Assembly (NCBI GenBank): GCA_000526575.1
Contig: JAGI01000002.1
Location: forward strand, 1,674,001-1,738,000
From: Clostridium sp. 12(A)
GTDB lineage: Bacteria > Bacillota > Clostridia > Lachnospirales > Lachnospiraceae
Reading direction: 5' to 3'
Length of the DNA stretch: 64,000 nucleotides
Shown: in pieces, positions 51,572 to 61,018 of the stretch
How positions within the stretch are numbered: position 1 is the stretch's first letter
Layout: each line of letters begins with the position of its first letter
Position numbers and translations under genes: made by a program
The notes under the pieces: generated by a model
Databases searched by the model: none
Told to the model about the DNA's origin: nothing
The model's input: only the letters and a program-made list of their open reading frames with translations

Positions 51572-53527
51572 CTAACCCCTGCTTTTCTTGTCCAAACCAC
51601 AATACGTCATCATTATCACCGCTTCAACATGAGCCGTCATAGGAAACAGATCAATCCCCCACCCTTTCCTCGCTTCATACCCTCTTTTTCTAAACAACTC
51701 CAGATCCCTAGCCAACGTCTCTGGTCCGCATGAAACATAAACGACTTTCGCAGGCTTCAACTTCGCTACCGAATCAATAAATTCAACCGTACTTCCGCTT
51801 CTTGGTGGATCGAGGAATACGACATCAGCATGTTCTCCGCTCTCTGCCATATTCTCCATAAATTTGCCTGCATCATTGCAATAAAATTTAACATTACTTA
51901 CATCATTAAGCTTTGCATTTTCTATCGCATCCTTCACTGCATCCCTATTTAATTCAACACCTATCACTTCTTTTGCATACTGACTGGCTACAATACCAAT
52001 CGTACCGATTCCACAATAAGCATCTATCACTCGTTCCTTACCTGCAAGTCCTGCGGCTTCAATGGCCTTTTTATAAAGAATTTCAGTCTGAACAGGGTTT
52101 ACCTGGTAGAAGGATTTGGAAGAAATTCTGAAACGATACCCGCACAGAATATCTTCAATGTATCCTTTTCCGTATAATACATGTTCTTTATCTCCCAATA
52201 CCATGCTGGTTCCACGCCCGTTTACATTCTGTATTACTGTAGTGATCTCCGGATGCTTGTCACGTAACGCCTTTACAAAGTTATTCTTTGATGGAAAAAT
52301 GGGAGATGCGGTTACAAGGACGACCATAATCTCTCCCGTTGTAAATCCACGTCGCATCAGAACATGGCGAAGCAAGCCATATCCCGTATCCTCATCATAG
52401 GTACGAATTTTAAATGATTTCAACATACCTCTGATTGTCCCAATAATTTCATCTGCCTTTTCATCCTCGATCAAACAGCTTTCCACTGGAACAACACGGT
52501 GGGAGTTTGCTTCATAGACTCCAGAGAAGGGATTTCCTTTTTTATCATGGTCAAAAACAGCATGCACTTTGTTACGATAATGATAGGGATCTTCCATACC
52601 AATCATAGCTTCAAGACGGCAAAAAGGCTTTAACAGAGTTTCTAACTGCTTTTGCTTTAATTCTAACTGCTTTTTATATGGCATATCCAAAAGCTGGCAG
52701 CCACCGCATTTACGGAAAACAGGACATTGGGATCGGTTCTTTTTAGTTTCTTTAGAAAAAGCTTTATCCTCAGCCTTTCTTTCTCCACGTTGTTGACCTT
52801 CAACGCTCTCTTTTCTCCATTTAGTTTGCTTTTCTCCAAACTTCTTGTCTGATTTTTCCCCAGAGTTCTTCCGAGTCTTTTCACCAAGCTTCTTATCTGA
52901 CCACTGTTCTGATTTACGCCATGTCTCCTTTTCTGAATTTTTACCTGATTTTTCTCCTTGATATTTACGTGCCTTTTCTCCCAGTTTCTTATCCGACCAT
53001 TCTCCAGTTTTCTGCCAGGTATTCTCTCCTGACTTCCTACCTGACTTTTCCCCTGAATTTATCCGAGTCTTTTCTCCCGACTTCTTATCTGACCACTGTC
53101 CTGTTTTTTTCCACTCCTTCTCCCCCGGCTTCTTATCAAACTTATTTCCGGATTTCTCCCACGTTTTCTCTTCAGATCTCCTATCAGACTTATCTCCGGA
53201 TTTCTCCCACGCTTTTTCTCCCGCTCTCTTATCAAACTTATTCCCGGATTTCTCCCACGTTTTCTCTCCAGATCTCTTATCAGACTTATCTCCAGCTTTT
53301 TCTCTGACCTTTTCTCCAGCTTTCTTTCCTGGCTTATCTCCAGATTTCTGCCACGTCTTATCTCCAAATTTCTTTTGACCCTTTTCTTCCATCTTTTTTC
53401 CTGACCCCTCCATTGGCCTCTTTCCAGTTTTCAATCCTTTCCGCTCTCCTTTTCTTTCATCTTTCCTCTCATCATTTATCAAAACATCCTTACGAAATTT
53501 TTCTTTTTTTAATCTGTTATCTATCAT
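51572..53527 (-). CDS. TrmA/RlmD-family RNA (uracil-5-)-methyltransferase with repetitive N-terminal tail
   Basis: About 651 residues, ~200 more than usual. The catalytic part (~265-651) has the [4Fe-4S] ligands CPVFRKCGGCQ, the SAM-binding VIDAYCGIGTIGIVAS, DPPRSGS and the catalytic Cys in VVYVSCGPETLARDL. Such enzymes make m5U in rRNA or tRNA; which of them is unclear. Residues ~1-250 are Lys/Glu/Gly/Ser/Asp-rich with a 16-residue tandem repeat. The start at 53527 has AGGTGG 8 nt away; an alternative ATG at 53560 has GGGG 6 nt away. Confidence 0.88.
   Translation of the reverse strand: MIDNRLKKEKFRKDVLINDERKDERKGERKGLKTGKRPMEGSGKKMEEKGQKKFGDKTWQKSGDKPGKKAGEKVREKAGDKSDKRSGEKTWEKSGNKFDKRAGEKAWEKSGDKSDRRSEEKTWEKSGNKFDKKPGEKEWKKTGQWSDKKSGEKTRINSGEKSGRKSGENTWQKTGEWSDKKLGEKARKYQGEKSGKNSEKETWRKSEQWSDKKLGEKTRKNSGEKSDKKFGEKQTKWRKESVEGQQRGERKAEDKAFSKETKKNRSQCPVFRKCGGCQLLDMPYKKQLELKQKQLETLLKPFCRLEAMIGMEDPYHYRNKVHAVFDHDKKGNPFSGVYEANSHRVVPVESCLIEDEKADEIIGTIRGMLKSFKIRTYDEDTGYGLLRHVLMRRGFTTGEIMVVLVTASPIFPSKNNFVKALRDKHPEITTVIQNVNGRGTSMVLGDKEHVLYGKGYIEDILCGYRFRISSKSFYQVNPVQTEILYKKAIEAAGLAGKERVIDAYCGIGTIGIVASQYAKEVIGVELNRDAVKDAIENAKLNDVSNVKFYCNDAGKFMENMAESGEHADVVFLDPPRSGSTVEFIDSVAKLKPAKVVYVSCGPETLARDLELFRKRGYEARKGWGIDLFPMTAHVEAVIMMTYCGLDKKSRG
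52841..53368 (-). repeat. About eleven tandem 48-bp (16-residue) repeats
   Basis: The unit consensus is SGEKTWEKSGNKFDKR-like: GEK-W-KSG-KSDKK recurs every 16 residues. Examples are AGEKAWEKSGDKSDRR, PGEKEWKKTGQWSDKK and LGEKTRKNSGEKSDKK. Units are diverged, so array expansion is not very recent, but copy number could vary. Confidence 0.85.
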
Positions 53528-53750
53528 TAAATTAACCACCTTTTTCTTTCCATCGCACATAATAAACCCCGGCTGTTCAGTTTAGAATATCCCTTCTGAA
53601 TTTCCGCCGGGTAAATTTGTTATCGATATTTATTCTATTATAATACATTTTGTCCCATAAAACCATTAAAATCCTTTCAACCGCTGAAAAAGGCTTGCAT
53701 TTTCTTTTCCTCTGGATATAATTATAAAAAAACAGGAAGGAAGTATTATA

Positions 53751-54320
53751 ATGGCAGATCAAAATGACTCTTTTTATATAGATAAAACTCTTTATTCCGG
53801 ACGCCCCCTTAATCCAAGTGGTCGTCTTCCAAAAGAACTACGTACCTACGACCTGTTAGATGATTTAAATATTTCTTTTGTTCGACTGGACCATTCCCCT
53901 CTTCCAACAATTGAAGCATGCCAGGAAGTGGATTCCATCTTAGAGACTAATGTATGTAAAAATCTATTCCTTTGCAATGCTCAAAAAACTAATTTTTATC
54001 TCCTCCTGCTGCCTGGAAATAAAAAGTTTCGTACCGCTGTTGTTTCAAAACAAATTGGAACTGCAAGATTATCCTTTGCAGAGCCTGAATTTATGGAAGA
54101 ATTTTTAGATATCACTCCTGGCTCTGTTTCCGTTTTAGGGCTTATGAATGATAAAGAGAAACGAGTGCATCTTCTTATTGACCGTGAAGTTTTAGACCAT
54201 GAGTATTTTGCCTGCCATCCCTGTATCAATACTTCCAGTTTGAAATTTAAGACTTCAGATCTATTCGATAAAATTATTCCAGCCATGAGCTGCCGATACA
54301 CACTGGTTGATTTGCCATAA
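53751..54320 (+). CDS. YbaK/ProX-type aminoacyl-tRNA deacylase
   Basis: A 189-residue YbaK-fold protein. The stretches LDHSPLPTIEACQEVD, then NLFLCNAQKTNFYLLLLPGNKKF and the C-terminal LIDREVLDHEYFACHPCINTSS match the PrdX/ProXp group, with the catalytic Lys in the conserved N-LF--N-K-NFYL position. It clears mischarged tRNA-Pro in trans. GGAAGG lies ~10 nt before ATG. A single gene with its own terminator. Confidence 0.85.
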   Translation: MADQNDSFYIDKTLYSGRPLNPSGRLPKELRTYDLLDDLNISFVRLDHSPLPTIEACQEVDSILETNVCKNLFLCNAQKTNFYLLLLPGNKKFRTAVVSKQIGTARLSFAEPEFMEEFLDITPGSVSVLGLMNDKEKRVHLLIDREVLDHEYFACHPCINTSSLKFKTSDLFDKIIPAMSCRYTLVDLP

Positions 54321-54345
54321 CATATATAAATAAATGCATCAAAAA

Positions 54346-54374
54346 ACGGGGCAGGTTCCTAATTCCTGTCCCGT
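54346..54374 (+). terminator. Hairpin after the ProX-like gene
   Basis: ACGGGGCAGG (54346-54355) pairs with CCTGTCCCGT (54365-54374), one wobble. The T-run is short. Confidence 0.55.
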
Positions 54375-54422
54375 AACTGCATTCCTTGCATCATGAACTT
54401 AATGATATAGTCTCTAAGATTT

Positions 54423-55298
54423 TTAACAAAAGGCAACCTGATTCTTGCCGGATTCTTTTGCCAAATACATGGCCCTGTCAGCTCTTGAAAACAGCTCCTG
54501 ATATTCCTCTTTCTTTTTCCCAAGACTTGATACGATTCCTATACTGGCGGAAAGACGTCCTTCTTCCTCTGGCACAATGCTTTCTACCATATCCAAGAGG
54601 CATTGAGCCTTATCATTAACATCGCCAGCGGATGTAAAGACCACAAATTCATCTCCACCCACTCTTCCAATCAAGTCAGGCTCAGGGAATATATGACAAA
54701 GCATTCTTCCCACCTGCTCCAGAATACGGTCGCCTGCAGGGTGACCAAAGCTGTCGTTGATTTCCTTGAAATTATCAATGTCTATCATACACAGCCATCC
54801 GGAACGACCGCCTTTTAGCTTTTCCTCTACCCGGTACTCAAATGCTGTCTTATTATATACCCCCGTCAAACCATCTTTTATGGATTGAAGCAAAAGCTGC
54901 TCTTCTCTTTTTTTAAGACAAGTGATATCATGGAGTTTTCCTATGAGACTGACAGGATAATTCTTTCCTTCTTCCCATTTGGTACTCAGTTTACATGAAC
55001 ACCAATGATAGGGTTCTCCGGAATCTCCAAGACATATTTCCGTGGAAAGTATCTCTCCAAACCTGGGAGCATTGTCTCTGTATGTTTCAAAAAAATTTTT
55101 AAAGGCAGGTAAATTCAACTGCCCTTTCGCATTAGCTGATAAGTATAGCTGTCTATCCTGGTAAGTGTATTCAAATAAAACTGTATCTGCAAAATGGCTT
55201 ATGTTTCTGTATAAATGATCCGATTCACTGTAATGGAAGAATTTATACTCATTTTGAGTGCTCCCATCCACAAATTCCTTTCCCGAATTTCCTACCAT
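54423..55298 (-). CDS. Diguanylate cyclase with N-terminal PAS-like domain
   Basis: A 291-residue protein. Residues ~20-120 are a PAS-like sensing fold (FADTVLFEYTYQDRQLYLSA, then IGKLHDITCLKKREEQ linker). The GGDEF domain (~135-290) has DGLTGVYNKTAFE, DIDNFKEINDSFGHPAGD and the active GRVGGDEFVVF, so cyclic di-GMP synthesis is expected. The RxxD inhibitory site is missing in front of GGDEF. No membrane segment; cytosolic. Confidence 0.9.
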   Translation of the reverse strand: MVGNSGKEFVDGSTQNEYKFFHYSESDHLYRNISHFADTVLFEYTYQDRQLYLSANAKGQLNLPAFKNFFETYRDNAPRFGEILSTEICLGDSGEPYHWCSCKLSTKWEEGKNYPVSLIGKLHDITCLKKREEQLLLQSIKDGLTGVYNKTAFEYRVEEKLKGGRSGWLCMIDIDNFKEINDSFGHPAGDRILEQVGRMLCHIFPEPDLIGRVGGDEFVVFTSAGDVNDKAQCLLDMVESIVPEEEGRLSASIGIVSSLGKKKEEYQELFSRADRAMYLAKESGKNQVAFC

Positions 55299-55469
55299 GA
55301 TACTTCCCCCTGTACCTTCCGGAATCCCTCATTCCGCATCTTTTCCATTCGTATAACATATATGATAACGCTTTTCAAACGTATATGCAACTTGTTTTTC
55401 AGCTATTATTACGCATATAATACGTAATGTTTAGTTAGAATATCCTTTATGATTAACCAAGAGGTGATT

Positions 55470-55790
55470 ATGTTGAATGAGCAGTTCGTAAGGAATCGAA
55501 TCACGGAGCTCCGCTTAAAAAAAGATATCTCTGAGTATCAGATGAGCCTGGATTTAGGAAAAAATAAAAGCTATATCCAGGGTATCTCTTCAGGACGGTC
55601 AATGCCTTCTATGAAACAGTTTTTTGAAATTTGCGAATATCTTGAGATTACTCCCAAAGATTTTTTTAATACGGAAAAAAAGGAAAGGCCTCTATTTCAA
55701 GAGGCTACATCTTTGATGAAGGATTTGACCCCAGAAGATCTGGAAGCAGTTTTTCCAATTCTGCTGAGGCTGAAGGAAATGGCGGACTAG
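55470..55790 (+). CDS. Xre-family HTH regulator
   Basis: About 106 residues; the start is ATG 55470 or TTG 55473 behind GAGGTG. The N-terminal HTH reads RITELRLKKDISEYQMSLDLGKNKSYIQGIS, then ICEYLEITPKDFF; a short C-terminal helix region follows. It resembles small SinR-like regulators of Bacillota. It is followed by a hairpin shared with the convergent pepP gene. Confidence 0.85.
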   Translation: MLNEQFVRNRITELRLKKDISEYQMSLDLGKNKSYIQGISSGRSMPSMKQFFEICEYLEITPKDFFNTEKKERPLFQEATSLMKDLTPEDLEAVFPILLRLKEMAD

Positions 55791-55796
55791 CAAAAA

Positions 55797-55830
55797 GAAA
55801 GCAGAACCAAAACATACTGGTTCTGCTTTC
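55797..55830. terminator. Bidirectional terminator
   Basis: Perfect 12-bp arms GAAAGCAGAACC (55797-55808) and GGTTCTGCTTTC (55819-55830), with A-run before and T-run after, between convergent genes. Confidence 0.85.
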
Positions 55831-55838
55831 CTTTCTTA

Positions 55839-57626
55839 TTAAATCTCTCTTGTATTATCTTTCAGCCACAAAGCTTCCTCTTCTGTAAGATATGGAGAAA
55901 GCTTTTCATAAACTTCCTTGTGATATTTATTTAAAAGTCTCACATCTTCCTCTGTCATAATAGACTTATCAAGTGCATCTAAATCAATAGGAGCCATGGT
56001 TAAAAATTCAAACTCCATGAACTGACCATATTCATTAAGCTCTGCCTTTTTACAGACAATCAGATTTTCTGTTCTGACGCCATGGCTGCCTTCGATGTAT
56101 ACCCCCGGTTCATCAGAGGTAACCATTCCTTCTTCTAAAATTCCATTGTCCTGACGCTCCGGTACCATGCGCCAACGGATTCCATTGGGGCGCTCGTGGA
56201 CATTCAACAGGTAGCCCACTCCGTGGCCGGTTCCGTGGTCATAGTTGATTCCGCGACTCCAAAATGGCTCGCGTGCCACATAATCAAGAGTCAATCCCCG
56301 GCAACCATACAGAAACTTCACTGCTCCCAGGCGCAGCATGCTCATAACAGTAAGTGTGAAATGCTCCCGCTCTGTATTCGTAAGCGGACCTACTGCTATG
56401 GTTCTGGTCACATCCGTAGTACCTTCATAATACTGACCACCGGAATCCACCAGATAAAGTCCTCTTGGCTCTATAACGGTATCATTTTCCGGAACTGCTT
56501 TGTAATGGCACATTGCAGCATTTGCTCCATAGGCGGAAATGGTATCAAAGCTTAAGCCAAGATTTCCTTCCTGTTTAAAACGAAGCTGGTCCAAATGCTC
56601 CTGAGCACTTACTTCTGTGATGGTCTCTTTTCCCACCGTATGCTTCAGCCAGTAAATAAACTTTACAAGGGCAACGCCGTCTTTTATATGTGCAAGCTTC
56701 ATATTTTCTACTTCAACTTGATTTTTTACAGCTTTTGAAAGGACGGTCGGATTCGTTTTATCAATGATCCGGTTGGAATCATCAATGCTCTTTACGATAG
56801 AGTAGTTTACCTTTCCTGTCTCCAAAAGAATCTTTTCATTCTTTAGCTGTCCAACGGTTTTATAAATGTCATTATATGGGAAAACACTAACTCCAAGTTC
56901 CTTTAAATAAGCCTTAAGCTCTTCATTTAAAACCTGCTCATTGATGAACAGAGAAAAATCGTTAAGAGTAATCAAAGCATAGGAAAGAACGACAGGGGTG
57001 CATTCAATATCGTTACCTCTAATATTAAGGAGCCAGGCAATATCGTCAAGAGTCGTTAAAACATGAGCGGTTGCCTTCTCCTTTTTCATGCTGTCACGAA
57101 GCTCTTTTATCTTTTCAGAGGAACTCTTACCGGCATAAATATCTTTTAAGATCCATGCAGATTCCGCAGAAAGGCTTGGGCGCTCATCCCAAATTAAATC
57201 TACAAGATCTTCCTCGTTAGACAAGGTAACATTCTTATCCCCTAACAGGGTTTCTAACTCCTGTCCTGTCTGACAGTTGACCACTCGTCCGTCAAATCCA
57301 AGGCAGCCTCCTTCCGGCAGAACCTGATCTAAGTACTCTTCTATGGTCGGAACTCCTGGGTATCCCATTTTACGAAGCGTAACGCCGCTTCCTTCCAGCT
57401 GCTTAGCTGCCTGAACAAAATAACGTCCATCGGTCCAAAGACCAGCTTCATCCTTGGTAATCACCGCTGTACCCGCAGAGCCTGTAAAACCGGTCATAAA
57501 TTCTCTGCATTTAAAATAACTTCCTACGTATTCAGACTCATGAAAATCTGAGGTAGGAATCATATAAGCATCCATATTTCGCTCTGCCATTAAGCTTCTA
57601 AGCTTTTCAAGCCTTTCCTTAATCAT
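55839..57626 (-). CDS. pepP: Xaa-Pro aminopeptidase (M24, long form)
   Basis: A 595-residue cytosolic peptidase. Two creatinase-like N-terminal domains (to ~310) precede the M24 pita-bread domain. Metal ligands are visible: D in YYEGTTDVTRT, H in DHGTGHGVGYLLNVHE, and E in SDEPGVYIE with a later E in RTENL. The length matches the eukaryote-type long aminopeptidase P found in many clostridia. It removes N-terminal residues next to Pro. GGAG 8 nt before ATG. Confidence 0.93.
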   Translation of the reverse strand: MIKERLEKLRSLMAERNMDAYMIPTSDFHESEYVGSYFKCREFMTGFTGSAGTAVITKDEAGLWTDGRYFVQAAKQLEGSGVTLRKMGYPGVPTIEEYLDQVLPEGGCLGFDGRVVNCQTGQELETLLGDKNVTLSNEEDLVDLIWDERPSLSAESAWILKDIYAGKSSSEKIKELRDSMKKEKATAHVLTTLDDIAWLLNIRGNDIECTPVVLSYALITLNDFSLFINEQVLNEELKAYLKELGVSVFPYNDIYKTVGQLKNEKILLETGKVNYSIVKSIDDSNRIIDKTNPTVLSKAVKNQVEVENMKLAHIKDGVALVKFIYWLKHTVGKETITEVSAQEHLDQLRFKQEGNLGLSFDTISAYGANAAMCHYKAVPENDTVIEPRGLYLVDSGGQYYEGTTDVTRTIAVGPLTNTEREHFTLTVMSMLRLGAVKFLYGCRGLTLDYVAREPFWSRGINYDHGTGHGVGYLLNVHERPNGIRWRMVPERQDNGILEEGMVTSDEPGVYIEGSHGVRTENLIVCKKAELNEYGQFMEFEFLTMAPIDLDALDKSIMTEEDVRLLNKYHKEVYEKLSPYLTEEEALWLKDNTREI

Positions 57627-57672
57627 AGCTATTCTCTCCTTTACATTCCTGTTACACCAGAACCTCTGCCTT

Positions 57673-58455
57673 TTAGCGGATCAGTCCATAATGAAGACAG
57701 GCATTCTTAATTCCATCCTGATCAATGGGATCGGTTACATAATCGGCTGCCTTTTTGAGTTCTTCCATGGCATTACCCATTGCAATTCCTTTCCCTGCTG
57801 CTTTTATAATATCATAATCATTCATACTGTCACCAAAAGCAACAGTTTCTGATAAGGGTATTTTAAAATATTCACAGAGCCGAAGTAAACCCACGGCCTT
57901 TGAAGCTTTCCGTTCCACCACATCTGCACCTTTTTTATCGGCAAACATATGGACGTGAATCTCTGGAAACTCCTCTTCCATCTCCTTGGCACCAGTCTCA
58001 TCTCCCATGTAAGCCATAGTTCTTACATTTAGTTCTAACAGCTTATAAGGGTCTCCAAACTGTCTTCTGGATTGCCCCCAAAGAGCTATGTCGTGGGCCC
58101 TCACGCCTTCTGGATTGATATAATAGTCCCAGTCTCCCACTGTAGTTCCAACGCTGTATGGAGTTTTTTCTGCGTATTTTAAGATCTGCTTCAGCAGGTT
58201 CTTATCAAAGGTGTGCTCATAAATAATTTCATCTCCTACGGTCACCTTTGTCCCATTGAGATGAATGATGGCATCGGGCCTTACCTGATCTCGAATGGCT
58301 GTGCTGAAAATGGAATCCATATCTCTGCCAGTGGCAATCACAATGGTGTAATTTTCCCTTAGCTGTTCAATGGCTTCCATGGCACTGGCCGGAATGGCCC
58401 AGTCTTTATGGTCAAGCAATGTCATGTCTACATCAAAGCTTACGATTGGCTTCAT
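57673..58455 (-). CDS. HAD-superfamily Cof-type phosphatase
   Basis: A 260-residue HAD-IIB protein. Motif I reads SFDVDMTLLD, with Met where DxDGT has Gly; motif II is IATGRDMD and motif IV AFGDSMNDYDII. The C-terminal MGNAMEELKKAADYVTD is normal. It is likely a sugar- or cofactor-phosphate phosphatase. It lies 46 nt after pepP. Confidence 0.88.
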   Translation of the reverse strand: MKPIVSFDVDMTLLDHKDWAIPASAMEAIEQLRENYTIVIATGRDMDSIFSTAIRDQVRPDAIIHLNGTKVTVGDEIIYEHTFDKNLLKQILKYAEKTPYSVGTTVGDWDYYINPEGVRAHDIALWGQSRRQFGDPYKLLELNVRTMAYMGDETGAKEMEEEFPEIHVHMFADKKGADVVERKASKAVGLLRLCEYFKIPLSETVAFGDSMNDYDIIKAAGKGIAMGNAMEELKKAADYVTDPIDQDGIKNACLHYGLIR

Positions 58456-58582
58456 CTATTTTCACCTTTTTCTAATATAATTAACCTTGTCCTTATAATA
58501 ATATCCTAATTTTAGAATTTTTTCAAGAAATATACTTTACCAATCAGAAAGTTTCTGCTATAATGTCATAGTGTCAGGAAGA

Positions 58583-58656
58583 CGGAGTATGGCGTAGCTT
58601 GGTAGCGCGCTCGGCTGGGGGCCGAGAGGTCGCAGGTTCAAATCCTGTTACTCCGA
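58583..58656 (+). tRNA. tRNA-Pro (anticodon GGG)
   Basis: Acceptor CGGAGTA pairs with TACTCCG; the D-arm is GCGTAGCTTGGTAGCGC. The anticodon stem CTCGG/CCGAG encloses CTGGGGG, which gives anticodon GGG. The T-arm is GCAGG-TTCAAAT-CCTGT. CCA is not encoded. A strong terminator follows. Confidence 0.95.
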
Positions 58657-58670
58657 TTCTATTAAGATTG

Positions 58671-58707
58671 CCCAGAAGCTAGTATTTATAAGGCTTCTGG
58701 GATTTTT
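58671..58707 (+). terminator. Terminator of tRNA-Pro
   Basis: CCCAGAAGC / GCTTCTGGG arms with TTTTT after them. Confidence 0.85.
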
Positions 58708-58800
58708 ATTGTCATTCTATTCGAAGACAATTCGGCTGACGTTGGTAGACAATCCTTATTCGTATGAAGTATAGACATTTCTTTAACTCTTTTTTGAGTT

Positions 58801-59280
58801 TCACTCTCTGAATGGGTTATATATATAGGTTAAAGTAGTGGAAGTCATAGTGTGTCCAAGCCAACGCCTAATCTCATCAAGCGCCCACCCGTTAGCGTTA
58901 ATTCTACTTGCAACGGTACGCCTGATACAGTGAGACCTCTTCATGTTTCCGGGCTCTTTCCAACCTAATGCAATTTCAGCCTTTTCCAATCGTTGAACAA
59001 ATACCATTTTATCTGCTCGATTTCCATCTTCTTTGATGAATATATATTTAGATAGAATCTGACTACTTCTCCGAATCTTCTTAAATATATCAATGAGTTC
59101 ATCACTTAGATTCAATTCCCTATAACCTGTCTCGGCATCTGACTTAACATAGTCAACAACTTGTCCAGAACTATCTTCCATTCGCTGAATAAATACGGTT
59201 TCATTTTGCCATTTAATATCAGACCACTTTAATGCACATAACTCGCCAATGCGAAGTTCTAATTCAAAGTTGCCTTTCAT
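58801..59280 (-). pseudogene. Tyrosine recombinase (integrase), catalytic half only
   Basis: About 159 residues of the C-terminal domain. All catalytic residues are present: R in LRIGELCALKWSDI, the Lys strand, H-x2-R in HCIRRTVASRI, and H/Y in WLGHTMTSTTLTYIY. The core-binding N-terminal half is missing; a frameshifted piece (YPDEIEDLIEEFDRG) continues upstream until the IS3 insertion at ~59362. It lies 145 nt from the 3' end of tRNA-Pro, the standard place of an integrase next to its attachment site. Confidence 0.8.
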
Positions 59281-59361
59281 CCCAAGTTAGCAATATTGCC
59301 ATTCAACTCATATCCTCTATCAAATTCTTCAATAAGATCTTCTATTTCATCTGGATAGAAA

Positions 59362-60319
59362 TGAAGTGCACCCCAAATGTTAGACAAATAAATCTTACAT
59401 TTGGAGGTGTATTTTTTTGAGTAAATATTCGGAACAGGATAAATTAAGAGCTATTAACTATTATCTTGCTGGACATTCCTTTCGTGAACAGAACGAGCTC
59501 TTGGAATTAACTGGAGTAGTATTAAGGAATGGGTCCATATGTATCGAAAGAACGGAGTGGAAGGAATAACAAAAAAAGAATCGAAATTATACTGGTTATT
59601 TCAAGATACACGTTGTAGAATATATGCATACACATCAGATATCATCTCTTGAGACTGTCTCATTGTTTTTAATTCCAAGCCACAGCGTCGTTGATAAATG
59701 GAAGCGTGTCTATTACGAGGAAGGGGTACAGGGACTCTATAGAGAGAACCGTGGCAAGGGTTCTGGAATGAAATCAAATGATTCGAAAAGGAAAACACTG
59801 GACAAGCAAATAGAAAAAGACCTAATAGCAGAAGTCCAAAAACTTCGAATGGAGAATGAATAACTAAAAAAATTAAATGCCTTAATTTGAGAGCGGGAAA
59901 AATCAGAGAGACCGACAAAGTAGCTGTCATAACAGAATTAAGGCAGATTTATAAACTGACAGCATTACTCCAATTGGCGGAAATGCCACGCAGTACTTAT
60001 TATTACTATGTTTAGCAATCAAAGAAAGCTGACAAATATGAAACAATTAAAGAAAAAATAACGACCATTTATCATGAAAACCAGGGCCGGTACGGATACC
60101 GCAGGATAACACTTTTTTGGTTTGTTAAAATCAGAACTGCTTTACTTAAGAGAATTCAGCTCAATGGAAGAGTTTCATATTGAATTGGAAAAATATATTG
60201 ATTATTATAATAACAGAAAGATTAAGAGCAAACTAAAAGGACTGAGCCCTGTACAATATAGGCTTCAATCCTCATTAGCTGTTTAAATAACTTTTGTATA
60301 ATTTTTGGGGGGCGGTTCA
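59362..60319 (+). mobile_element. Decayed IS3-family (IS150-like) element
   Basis: The left terminal repeat TGAAGTGCACCCCAAATGTT begins at 59362 and the right copy ends near 60319 (ATTTTTGGGGGGCGGTTCA). The first gene reads SKYSEQDKLRAINYYLAGHS then frameshifts into NWSSIKEWVHMYRKNG; later LIAEVQKLRMENE-stop-LKKLNAL. OrfB fragments show [26 protein letters not shown] and, after a deletion, [15 protein letters not shown]. Multiple stops make it inactive. It interrupts the integrase gene. Confidence 0.85.
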
Positions 60320-60340
60320 AATTCTCGCCTCTTATATATC

Positions 60341-60595
60341 TTACCATATTTCATATTCCCCATATTGACTGAGATCAACGTATCCTTGAACCAACATCTT
60401 CCTACATATTTCATTACAGGTTTCCAACGATAAATCTCTTATACTGTACCTTACTCTTCCAGCGTAAAGCATAAGTCCAGAATAAGTGCCATTTTTTGCA
60501 CTTTTAATGTTATCTACATATCTCATATGATCCAATTCTAAAACAATTAAACTTCCTAAACTTTCGTTATGTACACACAACGCTCTCATATTCAT
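60341..60595 (-). CDS. Small protein (84 aa), unknown
   Basis: The start at 60595 has AGGAGG 7 nt upstream. Sequence: MNMRALCVHNESLGSLIVLE, ... SGLMLYAGRVRYSIRDLSLE, ending QYGEYEIW. No signal or membrane segment. It is in the same direction as the toxin-like operon, 174 nt after the 76-aa gene. A second immunity-type protein is possible; no family recognised. Confidence 0.55.
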   Translation of the reverse strand: MNMRALCVHNESLGSLIVLELDHMRYVDNIKSAKNGTYSGLMLYAGRVRYSIRDLSLETCNEICRKMLVQGYVDLSQYGEYEIW

Positions 60596-60769
60596 AATCA
60601 ATCCTCCTAATTTGATATATCATCATTACTTATGATACGATAGAGGTGTTAATAGTTGATTAAATCTTGTTTTTATTGTCTGGTTAAACTCCACTTCATA
60701 CTTACGACTATAAGAGGTATATTTTAGAAAAAGAACAGAGCCTTTGCTCTGTTCTTCTAAATGTAATTA

Positions 60770-61000
60770 TTAAGCTATATCTTCGGTACTATTAAAAGTG
60801 ATTTTATGCTCTGTTGCGTTTATTTCACAAATCATGGCATAATAAGTACGCTCTATACAAATGTTTCCATTAGATTTTAAACTAATCAAAACTAATGCGG
60901 TTCGTTCATCATCAATTACAACAGCGTTCGTACCATCTTGAACTATTCGATATTCTTGTGTAAATTCTAACGTCCATTCTCCAAGTTTATATGTGAACAT
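60770..61000 (-). CDS. Small acidic protein (76 aa), candidate immunity protein
   Basis: The gene lies 18 nt after the secreted toxin-like gene and has GGAGG 10 nt before ATG. The product is acidic and cytosolic: FTYKLGEWTLEFTQEYRIVQ, then VVIDDERTALVLISL and ICEINATEHKITF. Position, size and charge fit an immunity protein for the adjacent basic toxin domain. No family is recognised. Confidence 0.55.
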   Translation of the reverse strand: MFTYKLGEWTLEFTQEYRIVQDGTNAVVIDDERTALVLISLKSNGNICIERTYYAMICEINATEHKITFNSTEDIA

Positions 61001-61018
61001 CTAGTTTAATCCTCCTCA

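Noticed and set aside
52921-53307. 128-codon plus-strand ORF and overlapping minus-strand ORFs in the repeat tract
   Set aside because: They are frame shadows created by the 48-bp repeats; no ribosome sites.
52841-53368. CRISPR array (regular 48-bp repeat spacing)
   Set aside because: The repeats are in-frame coding, diverged, contiguous without spacers, and no cas gene is present. No CRISPR array was seen elsewhere.
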